A DNA stretch of 64,000 nucleotides. Source: an uncultured Cuneatibacter sp. (lineage in GTDB: Bacteria > Bacillota > Clostridia > Lachnospirales > Lachnospiraceae). The stretch lies in contig CAKQHB010000001.1 of assembly GCA_934234215.1 (NCBI GenBank), positions 139,017 to 203,016 of the forward strand. Direction: 5' to 3'. This document shows, one piece after another, positions 56,762 to 64,000 of the stretch (position 1 is the first letter of the stretch; each line of letters opens with the position of its first letter). The position numbers and the translations under genes are program-made. The notes under the pieces are model-generated. The model was not told the origin of the DNA. It made no database searches and saw only the letters and a list, made by a program, of their open reading frames with translations.

Positions 56762-57646
56762 TTATGCCCTTTCCGGAAGCATTTTCCAATGGATCGCATC
56801 CTCAGATGTCAGTAATCCAAATGTTGTATGATTATCTTTATCTTCTCCCATCAGAATCATCAGATACTGATCTTCCTCTCTCCAGATGAACGGTGCTCCA
56901 TATCGAATGGCTGTCCATTTTGCCTCCGGGATTTCTACCTTCACACCCGGTGTCCAATGAATCAGATCATCGGATGTCGTATAAGCCAGATGCTGATTAA
57001 CAAGACCCTCACTGTAGATCATAACCCAGTTATTTTTTCCTCTTGTCACGGTTACATTTTCTGCTCCATCTAAAGTCTTATCGGTAACACCGATCAGGGG
57101 TTTTTCTTTCGTTGTAATTACCCACTCCTTCAATTCCGGATCATCTGTATAGGCATGTCCAACAAGATTTGAAATATATCGGAAGCTGGTGCGATCTGTT
57201 CCGACAAAGAAACAGTGCAGTCTGCTTCCATCCACTACAAAAGTCGGATCGATTACTCTCTCTGCTTTATTCCACGGCAAATATCTTGCTTCCTCCAAAA
57301 ACGGAACCGGCTCACTCCAATTTTTCAGATCCTCAGATGTACTATAGCATAACATCGTCGGTCTTTCCGGATAAGACTGATACGGTAAAATATACTTTCC
57401 ATTCCAGAAAAGCAGATCTCCCGGTGACGCATATCCCTTTGGTGAGATGTCACGGTCTCCGGTGAATGTCACAAAATCCTTTGTAAATACATACCCGATC
57501 GACCAGTTCTCCGGTTTTTCCCAGTCTTTATTCGAATATCTGGAATAAAAAATATGATACCCTTTTTCATCCCGGTACACTGCAGGATCACGAAGATTAT
57601 CTGATCGGTTCCAGACCGGATTTCTGAGTAAATCTGTGTTTAGCAT
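56762..57646 (-). CDS. five-bladed beta-propeller glycosidase, GH43/GH32-clan-like
   Basis: 294 residues, cytoplasmic. Repeated propeller strands such as DPAVYRDEKGYHIFYS, LLFWNGKYILPYQS, and HLAYTTSDDLIHWTPG are evident. Probable catalytic carboxylates are Asp20 (RDPAVY), Asp133 (VIDPTF) and Glu196 (GAENVTV), spaced as in GH43. No known subfamily signature decides the substrate. GGGGGATATTACT precedes ATG 57646. It is the last gene of the sugar-transport unit of binding protein and two permeases, so it probably cleaves the imported oligosaccharide. Confidence 0.78.
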   Translation of the reverse strand: MLNTDLLRNPVWNRSDNLRDPAVYRDEKGYHIFYSRYSNKDWEKPENWSIGYVFTKDFVTFTGDRDISPKGYASPGDLLFWNGKYILPYQSYPERPTMLCYSTSEDLKNWSEPVPFLEEARYLPWNKAERVIDPTFVVDGSRLHCFFVGTDRTSFRYISNLVGHAYTDDPELKEWVITTKEKPLIGVTDKTLDGAENVTVTRGKNNWVMIYSEGLVNQHLAYTTSDDLIHWTPGVKVEIPEAKWTAIRYGAPFIWREEDQYLMILMGEDKDNHTTFGLLTSEDAIHWKMLPERA

Positions 57647-57758
57647 AGTAATATCCCCCTGTCACATTTATTTTGTTTTTTATAAATCACTCGAAAGAAA
57701 GGCCCGATCTTTCGAACCTTTCTTTCTGAGTTTATTCGTTCCGGTTTTTTAGATTTAA

Positions 57759-59348
57759 TTAGTTCTGCATATATCTGTCATAAGCTGTCTGATAAGCATC
57801 GATAACCTTCTCAATTCCCATGTCTTTTAATGTATCTACAAATTCATCCCACTTATCCAGAGATTCTCTGCCCATAATGAAGTTTGTAATCATTTCGTCT
57901 TTATAAGTACGAATTTCTGTATATACACTATTAATGGTATCTCGCTCTTCTTCCGTAAACGAAAGTGCCGGGATCGTAGGTTTAATGTATTGTTCCATCT
58001 CATCACGATATCCTACATATTCCGAATCAAGAAGTGCATTTTCATAACCAACATCCTGCTGGTAAGCCCATTCTCTATGACCATACACATTTAGCATAGA
58101 CAAAATAGATCTGCCTTGCTCATCTGCCTTAATCACATCCGTATACGTTGGCTGACCATTTACCATCTCATAGGTCAATCCTTCAATACCAAAGTTATTC
58201 AGCAGGCTGCCCTCTTCCGAATAGAAATAATCAAACATCTTAACTATTTCTTTAATATATTCTGAGTCTGCATTAATTGCAGTATAGCCTCTGATTGCCT
58301 GCATCTGACTTGTTGTCATCTGATCGCCATTTGGTCCTTTGGGAGGCGCAACTACAATAAATTTTGCATCTTCATTTCCGGTTGCATCTTTTACCTGCTG
58401 ACCAAGTGCATACGCTCTTGCTACAGTATCCTGACAGGAGCCTGCTTCATCATTCGTTATCTTTGATAACCAAATATTCGTATCATTCGTTGCGAATTCA
58501 TTATCCAGCAAACCTTCTGTATACAGCTTATTGATATATGTCAAGGCCTCTTTACAACGATCATCTATGTATGCATATTTAATAGTATCGTCTTCAATGA
58601 AGAACTGTTCATTTGCCTCAAAGCCACTGATTCCCCACGCTTCCATAAATGCCAGTGGACCTGCTAATGCGTGCCTTGTGGTAAACGGAATTTCATCGTT
58701 CTCTCCATTACCATTGGGATCCTGCTCCTTGAATGCTTTTAATACATTATACCAATCCTCTGTTGTAACAGGAACATCCAAATTCAGTTTTTCTAACCAG
58801 TCTGCACGAAGCATCCATGTTTTCAGAGTATGAACAGCCCCAATAAACGGAAGGAAATAAATATGTCCGTCTTCTGCGGAAATTGCATTGACATACTCCG
58901 GGTTCGCATCTAAAATTGCCTTCAAATTAGGTGCATAGTCCTCAATATAATCGTCTAATACTGCAAAACTACCCTGCTCAGCTACCTTCATCATGTCTTC
59001 TTTAAATGTACTGACCATAATATCCGGCAATTCTCCAGATGCAACAATTACATTAAATTTCTCACGAAACTGATCTTCCGTATTGGGACCCGGAATAAAA
59101 TCGAAATCAACTCCCGTTCTTTTCGTGATTTCCTGGATAATCGGTAAATCCGTACTAATCGCCTGATCCGCAGAATCCTGCAAAAACATACTAACCTTTA
59201 CATTTTCCTGCTTCTCATCTGATTCCTTTGTTACTTCATCAGATCCATTTGCTGAACCTGAATCTTTCTGTGTTTTTCCGCATCCTGCAAAACAGGTAAT
59301 TGTCATTACCGCTGCAAGTGCAAACGCTGTGACTTTCTTTAGTTTCAT
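57759..59348 (-). CDS. extracellular carbohydrate-binding lipoprotein, LplA/family 1 type
   Basis: 529 residues. A lipobox FAGC (Cys23) ends the signal, followed by a Ser/Asp-rich linker (to about 45) and then the large family 1 solute-binding fold (PIIQEITKRTGVDFDFIPG, NVIVASGELPDIMVS, YFLPFIGAVHTLKTWMLRADWLEKL). Such proteins bind oligosaccharides or glycosides for CUT1 importers. AGGAGG precedes ATG 59348. The two permease genes lie directly upstream. No ATPase gene is present, so a shared MsmX-type ATPase is presumed. Confidence 0.88.
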   Translation of the reverse strand: MKLKKVTAFALAAVMTITCFAGCGKTQKDSGSANGSDEVTKESDEKQENVKVSMFLQDSADQAISTDLPIIQEITKRTGVDFDFIPGPNTEDQFREKFNVIVASGELPDIMVSTFKEDMMKVAEQGSFAVLDDYIEDYAPNLKAILDANPEYVNAISAEDGHIYFLPFIGAVHTLKTWMLRADWLEKLNLDVPVTTEDWYNVLKAFKEQDPNGNGENDEIPFTTRHALAGPLAFMEAWGISGFEANEQFFIEDDTIKYAYIDDRCKEALTYINKLYTEGLLDNEFATNDTNIWLSKITNDEAGSCQDTVARAYALGQQVKDATGNEDAKFIVVAPPKGPNGDQMTTSQMQAIRGYTAINADSEYIKEIVKMFDYFYSEEGSLLNNFGIEGLTYEMVNGQPTYTDVIKADEQGRSILSMLNVYGHREWAYQQDVGYENALLDSEYVGYRDEMEQYIKPTIPALSFTEEERDTINSVYTEIRTYKDEMITNFIMGRESLDKWDEFVDTLKDMGIEKVIDAYQTAYDRYMQN

Positions 59349-59425
59349 TTGAAAACCTCCTCATACTTGCACAACCTGTGCTTTTATTTCAGAATCCACC
59401 GGAACTAAGGATTCCAAATAACCTT

Positions 59426-60331
59426 TTACCCTTTTACACTGCCAATCATTATTCCTTTCACAAAATACTTTTGTAAAAACGGATATACTGCCATGATCGG
59501 CAATGTTGCAAATATAATTGTGGCATATTTTACGGCTTCGCCCACTACATCTGCACCTGCTACCATATCAATTGACAAATCATTTGTCTGATTCTGTATC
59601 ACAATATCTCGCAATACGATTTGCATTGGCATTAGGTTGCGATCCCGTAAATACAACATAGCCGGAAAATAACTATTCCATTGTGTAACTGCATAAAACA
59701 AACCAACTGTCGCAATTCCGGGCATTGCAAGTGGTAATATTATGGAAAATAAGATTCTCATATGACTGCATCCGTCTAATTGTGCAGACTCTTCCAACTC
59801 ATATGGTATCTGTTCAAAGAAATTTTTAAGAATCACGACATTAAAAGAGCTTACTGCTGTTGGAAGTAAAATCGACCATATCGTATCAATCATTTTTAAT
59901 TTTGTCACAACCAAAAAAACGGGAATCATTCCTGCATTAAAAAGCATTGCACCTACAATCACCATTATCATAAGCTTTTGTCCCGGAAATGGACGCCTAG
60001 ATATCGGGTATGCTGCCATTGCGGTCAGCAACAGGCTAATTGCTGTTCCGATTCCGGTATACAGAAATGTATTCAAGTATGCTCTCCAGATTTTCGGATA
60101 CTGCAGAATTCTGGCATATGCATCCAGTTGAAACCCCATTGGTATAATACTAACCTTTCCTTGTGCCAGAAACGTATAATCGCTTACAGATGCTGCTAAA
60201 ACAAACAATATTGGATATAATGTTATTATTACAAGAACCGACAATAACACATAATTAAAAATCTCAAATATAATTCGCAATGGACTCTTTTTTATATGAT
60301 TTCCTGTGTTTACGTTTCCCTTGCTTCGCAT
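59426..60331 (-). CDS. carbohydrate ABC transporter permease, LplC/YtcP type
   Basis: 301 residues with six hydrophobic segments and the EAA loop EESAQLDGCSHMRILFSIILPLAMPGI. It is the partner of the next permease in a CUT1 importer. ATG 60331 is preceded by AAGGGGGG and follows the stop of the other permease by 13 bp. An earlier in-frame start at 60394 would overlap that gene by 50 bp and lacks a site. The ending KGIMIGSVKG is typical for the LplC/YtcP group. Confidence 0.9.
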   Translation of the reverse strand: MRSKGNVNTGNHIKKSPLRIIFEIFNYVLLSVLVIITLYPILFVLAASVSDYTFLAQGKVSIIPMGFQLDAYARILQYPKIWRAYLNTFLYTGIGTAISLLLTAMAAYPISRRPFPGQKLMIMVIVGAMLFNAGMIPVFLVVTKLKMIDTIWSILLPTAVSSFNVVILKNFFEQIPYELEESAQLDGCSHMRILFSIILPLAMPGIATVGLFYAVTQWNSYFPAMLYLRDRNLMPMQIVLRDIVIQNQTNDLSIDMVAGADVVGEAVKYATIIFATLPIMAVYPFLQKYFVKGIMIGSVKG

Positions 60332-60344
60332 TTTGACACCCCCC

Positions 60345-61274
60345 TTACCACAAACCAGTCTCCGTATATTTTTTTGATACTTTATTTGCAGCAATTACAA
60401 GAATAAGACCCAGTGCCGCCTGAAAGAAACCTACCGCTGATGAAAAGCTATATTCTGCATTCAAAATACCTCTTCTATATACATAAGAACCGATTACATC
60501 TGCCGTCTCATAAATACTGCTGTTATACATTAGAATAATTGTCTCATATCCAACATCCAAAACTCTTCCGAGCTTCATCAAAAATAATAATACAATCGTT
60601 GGCGTTAATCCCGGCAATGTTATATATCGAAGCTGTGCAATTCTCCCTGCTCCATCTATTCTTGCTGCCTCATACAATTCCTGACTGATTCCGGACAAGG
60701 ATGCCAAATAAATAATTGCATTATATCCTGCGGTCTGCCAGATTGTCATAATTGTGTAAATTCCCCAGAAATACTTCGGTTCTGACATATAGTTTACTCT
60801 AGGTATTCCAAATGATGACAAAATATTATTTATTAAGCCATTTGTTGAGAGAAATGAAAGCACCATTCCGACAACTACAACACTGGAAATAAAATTTGGT
60901 AAATATGTGATCGTCTGGACTGACTTCTTAAACTTTTCCCGCTCAACCTCATTTAATAAAAGTGCTAAAACTAATGGTGCAGCAAATCCAACTGTAAGCT
61001 GCAGCAGGTTAATAACCAGTGTATTTCGAATTAATCTCCAAAAAAATACGGAACTGAGGAACTGTGTATAATATCGAAACCCAACAAACTTACTTTCCAG
61101 AATCCCCTTAGCCGGAACATAATTCTCAATTGAAATGATGAAAGACATTATTAATGGGATATACCGAAATACCAGATAATAAATTAATACAGGCAAAAAC
61201 ATAATATAGAGAGGAAAGCTTCTCTTTATGTTATGCTTTTTTGAAGATAATAATTTGGATTGTGCTTTTTTCAT
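60345..61274 (-). CDS. carbohydrate ABC transporter permease, LplB/YtrF type
   Basis: 309 residues with six hydrophobic segments (from about 20) and the EAA loop YEAARIDGAGRIAQLRYITLPGL. It has the N-terminal pattern PLYIMFLPVLIYYLVFRYIPL of the LplB subgroup. It is first in the permease-permease-binding protein-glycosidase operon, with a promoter at 61306-61334. The upstream AraC-type sensor gene is separated from it by a terminator, so it is regulated but not cotranscribed. Confidence 0.9.
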   Translation of the reverse strand: MKKAQSKLLSSKKHNIKRSFPLYIMFLPVLIYYLVFRYIPLIMSFIISIENYVPAKGILESKFVGFRYYTQFLSSVFFWRLIRNTLVINLLQLTVGFAAPLVLALLLNEVEREKFKKSVQTITYLPNFISSVVVVGMVLSFLSTNGLINNILSSFGIPRVNYMSEPKYFWGIYTIMTIWQTAGYNAIIYLASLSGISQELYEAARIDGAGRIAQLRYITLPGLTPTIVLLFLMKLGRVLDVGYETIILMYNSSIYETADVIGSYVYRRGILNAEYSFSSAVGFFQAALGLILVIAANKVSKKYTETGLW

Positions 61275-61305
61275 TTTGTCCCTTCTTCCTTTGCTTGATA
61301 ATTTT

Positions 61306-61334
61306 ACTATAAGCCTCGTTTTATGATCCGTAAA
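61306..61334 (-). promoter_or_regulatory. promoter of the sugar-transport operon
   Basis: On the minus strand TTTACG (plus 61329-61334), a 17-bp spacer and TATAGT (plus 61306-61311). Moderate match to consensus, consistent with activation by the neighbouring AraC-type sensor. Confidence 0.5.
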
Positions 61335-61374
61335 TCATTCGATTTTCAGATTTCATATTCCATTTATCCCTCAT

Positions 61375-61420
61375 AAAAAAAAGAAAAGACAATTCGTTTT
61401 TTTGAAATCGTCTTTTCTTT
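61375..61420 (-). terminator. terminator behind the AraC-type sensor gene
   Basis: On the minus strand AAGAAAAGAC pairs with GTCTTTTCTT (plus arms 61410-61419 and 61381-61390), followed by a long T-run (plus A-run 61375-61382). It separates the sensor gene from the transport operon. Confidence 0.8.
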
Positions 61421-61446
61421 CTTCTCGCTATTTCTTTTTTTTGATT

Positions 61447-63789
61447 TTATCTTCCACTTTTTCGAAACTGTCCCGGTGTAACCCCGGTATACTTCTTGAA
61501 TACCTTTGTTAAACTATTTGCATTATAGTATCCTACCTGTACTGCAATTTCGTTCAGAGTATCCTCTGTTTCAAGAAGAAGCCGTTTTGCTTCGTTAATG
61601 CGGTATTCACTAACATAATCAACAAAGCTATGTCCTGTCTTTTCCTTAAAAACCGTACTGAAATATGCTGGTGACAATCCAGCCTTCTCCGCTGCCGCGC
61701 TAAGAGAGATATCGTTTGGATAATTTTCTGCAAGATATTCCTCAAACTGCAAAAGCATCTTATCCTGTTTTGTACTTCTGGTTTGATTCACATATTCTGT
61801 AATTTTGTTGAATATCTTCAAGATATCCTCTTGCTTTTTTTTATGAGATTCGCTATTTCGAATATCTTGAAATGGCTTTTCATCTCCTAATACATCCGAA
61901 ACAGCCAATCGCATTTCATGAATTGTTCGAATTGCGCTTGTTACCAGCGCCTGACATAAATTGTCATATTGTTCTAATGATACCTGGCTGATTTTCTGAT
62001 TCTCTTCAAACACATCAAGTATTATCATTCTAACCATTGCTGCATTTCCGCCTTTTGCTGCAGTTATCAGCTGTGTTTCTTTTTGAACCGGATAATGCAT
62101 TGCTTTTTCTGCTTCATCTGGAATTTCCTCTGCATAAATAGTAGTATTCTCTCCCTTTACCGCTCGGTATTTTACTGCCTGAAGTGCATCAATATAAGAA
62201 CAATAGCAATTCGTAATTCCTTTGTAATTTTTTCCGATTCCAATTACATACTGCAGGGAACTGTCTTCTTCCAGGAAACGCTTCAGTTCTTCAACGAAAT
62301 CACTAAATATGCCTTCTTCATAAAATGCAGCTTCTGCATTTATCAATACAACCAAGATATTCTCTTCTTTTTTCAGGCTATAACATTTCCAAAGATCCTT
62401 TCTCCCCACAACTTCCGCTGCATGCATCACGCATTCCTCTATTTTTTCAATTTTCGTGATTTTGATAACTTCTGAGTTTTGTATCAGCTCTGTCCTTACA
62501 ACGAGAACCTGACACATTGAAAATGAGAATTCCAGTCCCGCTGTTTCCTGCATAATCTTTAATTTTTCTTGTGTGACCTGACCATTCAAAAGATCACTCA
62601 ATAATTTGTCTTGCAAATATGGCTTACTTTGATCGTAAATCTGTTGTAAATGTTCTCTCTCATCAAATGCAAGTTCAATCATTCTGTTAATCTCTTTTAA
62701 TTCATTGGTTTCTTTTCCCTTTTCCAGCACTTTTTTACCATTCATAAACTGCACGCACTTTAAAAGCTGGCTGATCGGTCTATAAGTATGCATAGCCGCA
62801 TAAAATGCAAACACACTTGATCCCAGAATGCAGAAAACAGCAATAGCCCCTGCCCTTTGTAATAATTGGATCCTGCGATTTATAATATAACTAGTTGGTG
62901 TCGCGTAAATATAAGTCCATCCGGAATTTTTCGACTTTACAAGCTGTACTGTAAATTGCTCCTTTTTTTCCTCTATCCGAATATTTTTTATATGTTCTTC
63001 TACAACTGATTTTTCAGAATCCACTTTTTCTAGGATTTTGGAAAGAAGCTTATCTGCATCCTGCTCCACATTTGTATAAATCAATCTACCTTGGCCATCT
63101 ATCATATAACAACTTGCAAGACCATTACCTTCCATATCCGGAATCGAATCTCCTAATGCACCGCCGCGAAGATTAAAAACTAAAAGCCCCTTTGCTTTTC
63201 CTTCATTTAGCGGCAATGCGATGCTGAATAGACGTACATCCTCCTCTCTTCCCCCATTTAAAATTGCATTTTCTCCCTGGTATGCATACCTGGGGCCATT
63301 TAGCAGCATTTTCTGTACATCTATTTCCTTCTCATAAGTACATACTTTCGAAAAATATAATTCAGGACTATACTTACTCCCCGAAATAATATAGTCCCCT
63401 TTTTCGCAATATAACCAAACATCCTTTAAATTATCATTATTTATTTTTACAGAGTTCAAATAAGCTATCGCTTCTACCATTTCTTTTGATTTTTGGATTG
63501 CTTCCTCTTTATCGTAATACAACACCCGATTCAAGCTCAAATTCATTGCAGACTGAATTGCAAGTGACTGCAGCCGATCCAACGTATAATCCACTTCAGA
63601 CTTGGTTTGGTTTAACAAAATAGTGTTGTTTTTTTCCTGCTCTTTCAGCATCTCCTTCGTATAAAAATGTGCTGCTACTCCTGTTGATGCACTGACTGCA
63701 ATCAAAGTCAGCAACATCATTATTAAAAAATATCGAATAAAAACACTATTGAATTTAAAAGTGCGAATTGTTTCTAATAATAGCTTCAC
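61447..63789 (-). CDS. membrane-bound AraC-type transcriptional regulator (YesN/YtdP-like)
   Basis: 780 residues. Transmembrane helices near 18-40 and 310-330 flank an extracellular Cache-like sensor (about 45-305). A cytoplasmic middle (about 340-660) is of unknown fold. At the C-terminus (about 675-778) is an AraC double helix-turn-helix: SLSAAAEKAGLSPAYFSTVFKEKTG and LNEIAVQVGYYNANSLTKVFKKYTG. Such one-component regulators sit next to lplABC-type transporters and respond to the cognate sugar or bound lipoprotein. It starts at GTG 63789 with GGGGGA eight bases upstream. The ATG at 63797 is out of frame and stops after three codons. A TATAAT lies at plus 63855-63860. Confidence 0.88.
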   Translation of the reverse strand: MKLLLETIRTFKFNSVFIRYFLIMMLLTLIAVSASTGVAAHFYTKEMLKEQEKNNTILLNQTKSEVDYTLDRLQSLAIQSAMNLSLNRVLYYDKEEAIQKSKEMVEAIAYLNSVKINNDNLKDVWLYCEKGDYIISGSKYSPELYFSKVCTYEKEIDVQKMLLNGPRYAYQGENAILNGGREEDVRLFSIALPLNEGKAKGLLVFNLRGGALGDSIPDMEGNGLASCYMIDGQGRLIYTNVEQDADKLLSKILEKVDSEKSVVEEHIKNIRIEEKKEQFTVQLVKSKNSGWTYIYATPTSYIINRRIQLLQRAGAIAVFCILGSSVFAFYAAMHTYRPISQLLKCVQFMNGKKVLEKGKETNELKEINRMIELAFDEREHLQQIYDQSKPYLQDKLLSDLLNGQVTQEKLKIMQETAGLEFSFSMCQVLVVRTELIQNSEVIKITKIEKIEECVMHAAEVVGRKDLWKCYSLKKEENILVVLINAEAAFYEEGIFSDFVEELKRFLEEDSSLQYVIGIGKNYKGITNCYCSYIDALQAVKYRAVKGENTTIYAEEIPDEAEKAMHYPVQKETQLITAAKGGNAAMVRMIILDVFEENQKISQVSLEQYDNLCQALVTSAIRTIHEMRLAVSDVLGDEKPFQDIRNSESHKKKQEDILKIFNKITEYVNQTRSTKQDKMLLQFEEYLAENYPNDISLSAAAEKAGLSPAYFSTVFKEKTGHSFVDYVSEYRINEAKRLLLETEDTLNEIAVQVGYYNANSLTKVFKKYTGVTPGQFRKSGR

Positions 63790-63892
63790 TGATACATTCC
63801 CCCTGTAAACAAAAACGTCTGCTCCTTACTTTTCTCCTGAAAAGTCCTGTTTTCATTATACTTTAATTTTCTGTAAAGGGAAGCCGCAAACC

Positions 63893-63922
63893 TAAAAAAA
63901 AGAATGTGCCTTGGCACATTCT
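63893..63922 (-). terminator. intrinsic terminator of a leftward gene beyond the window
   Basis: On the minus strand AGAATGTGCC pairs with GGCACATTCT (plus arms 63913-63922 and 63901-63910), followed by TTTTTTT (plus A-run 63894-63900). It should end a leftward transcript that enters from the right edge. Confidence 0.7.
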
Positions 63923-63937
63923 CCAGACTGTAGACAA

Positions 63938-63974
63938 AGAGGGTACTTGGCGATCATGCCAGGCACCCTCTTTT
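63938..63974 (+). terminator. second hairpin at the right edge
   Basis: AGAGGGT (63938-63944) pairs with ACCCTCT (63965-63971), with an inner CTTGGC/GCCAGG stem, and TTTT follows. No rightward gene precedes it, so it may be part of a bidirectional terminator or of the end of a mobile element. Confidence 0.5.
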
Positions 63975-64000
63975 CCTGTTGCTTCCATTTTTCATAAAAG

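Overview
The window looks like the chromosome of an anaerobic, gut-type Firmicute of the order Clostridiales/Lachnospirales, most likely Lachnospiraceae. Nearly every gene has a strong GGAGG-type ribosome site. Promoters are plain TTGACA/TATAAT pairs, coding is dense and operonic, and the gene families (pyrophosphate-type PFK, NlpA/MetNI, YitT/YczE, AlbA_2 proteins, MarR-TauE, YesN-type AraC sensors with lplABC sugar transporters) are typical of that group. Genus is not decided by what I can see.

Layout, left to right. 1-0.55 kb: 5' part of a TrmA/RlmD-type 23S rRNA methyltransferase (leftward). 0.7-3.6 kb: promoter with a palindromic operator, then a class II aldolase, a PHP phosphoesterase and a GntR regulator (rightward). 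3.6-9.5 kb: a MarR-TauE unit, a YheO-type regulator, a divergent AraC/MFS pair with a truncated cistron behind it, and an AlbA_2 protein preceded by six helically phased repeats. 9.5-13 kb: a possible small RNA or repeat element, then the sua5-rpiB-dCMP deaminase-yczE operon (leftward). 13-21 kb: a leftward operon of periplasmic binding protein, hybrid histidine kinase, CutC, transglutaminase-like protein and GH29 fucosidase, with five 23-bp tandem repeats upstream. 21-26.7 kb: dus, two ABC exporter halves and a DMT transporter. 26.7-34.4 kb: LRR, VWA, MoxR, CCA transferase, PepC and Mrp in one leftward array, followed by a short terminal-inverted-repeat element. 34.5-39.7 kb: proS, HAD, SGNH, MATE and rluA. 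39.8-45.6 kb: yitT-GNAT rightward, PPi-type PFK leftward, then a GltD-like oxidoreductase and an M18 aminopeptidase rightward. 45.6-50.8 kb: ABC-F ATPase with an attenuator leader, NUDIX, metK and murA (leftward). 50.9-51.5 kb: tRNA-Arg(CCT) and a cluster of hairpins. 51.5-56.7 kb: NlpA/MetQ-MetI-MetN transporter, a LysR regulator and an M20 peptidase. 56.8-63.8 kb: a carbohydrate utilisation locus (GH43-like enzyme, solute-binding lipoprotein, two permeases, membrane AraC sensor).

The most informative structure is regulatory. A near-identical 19-bp motif with identical promoter geometry sits before both the NlpA/MetNI operon and the M20-lysR operon, so the LysR protein probably controls both. 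The AlbA_2 gene and the binding-protein/kinase operon each have their own ordered repeat array upstream. No phage, conjugative element, CRISPR array or complete insertion sequence was seen.
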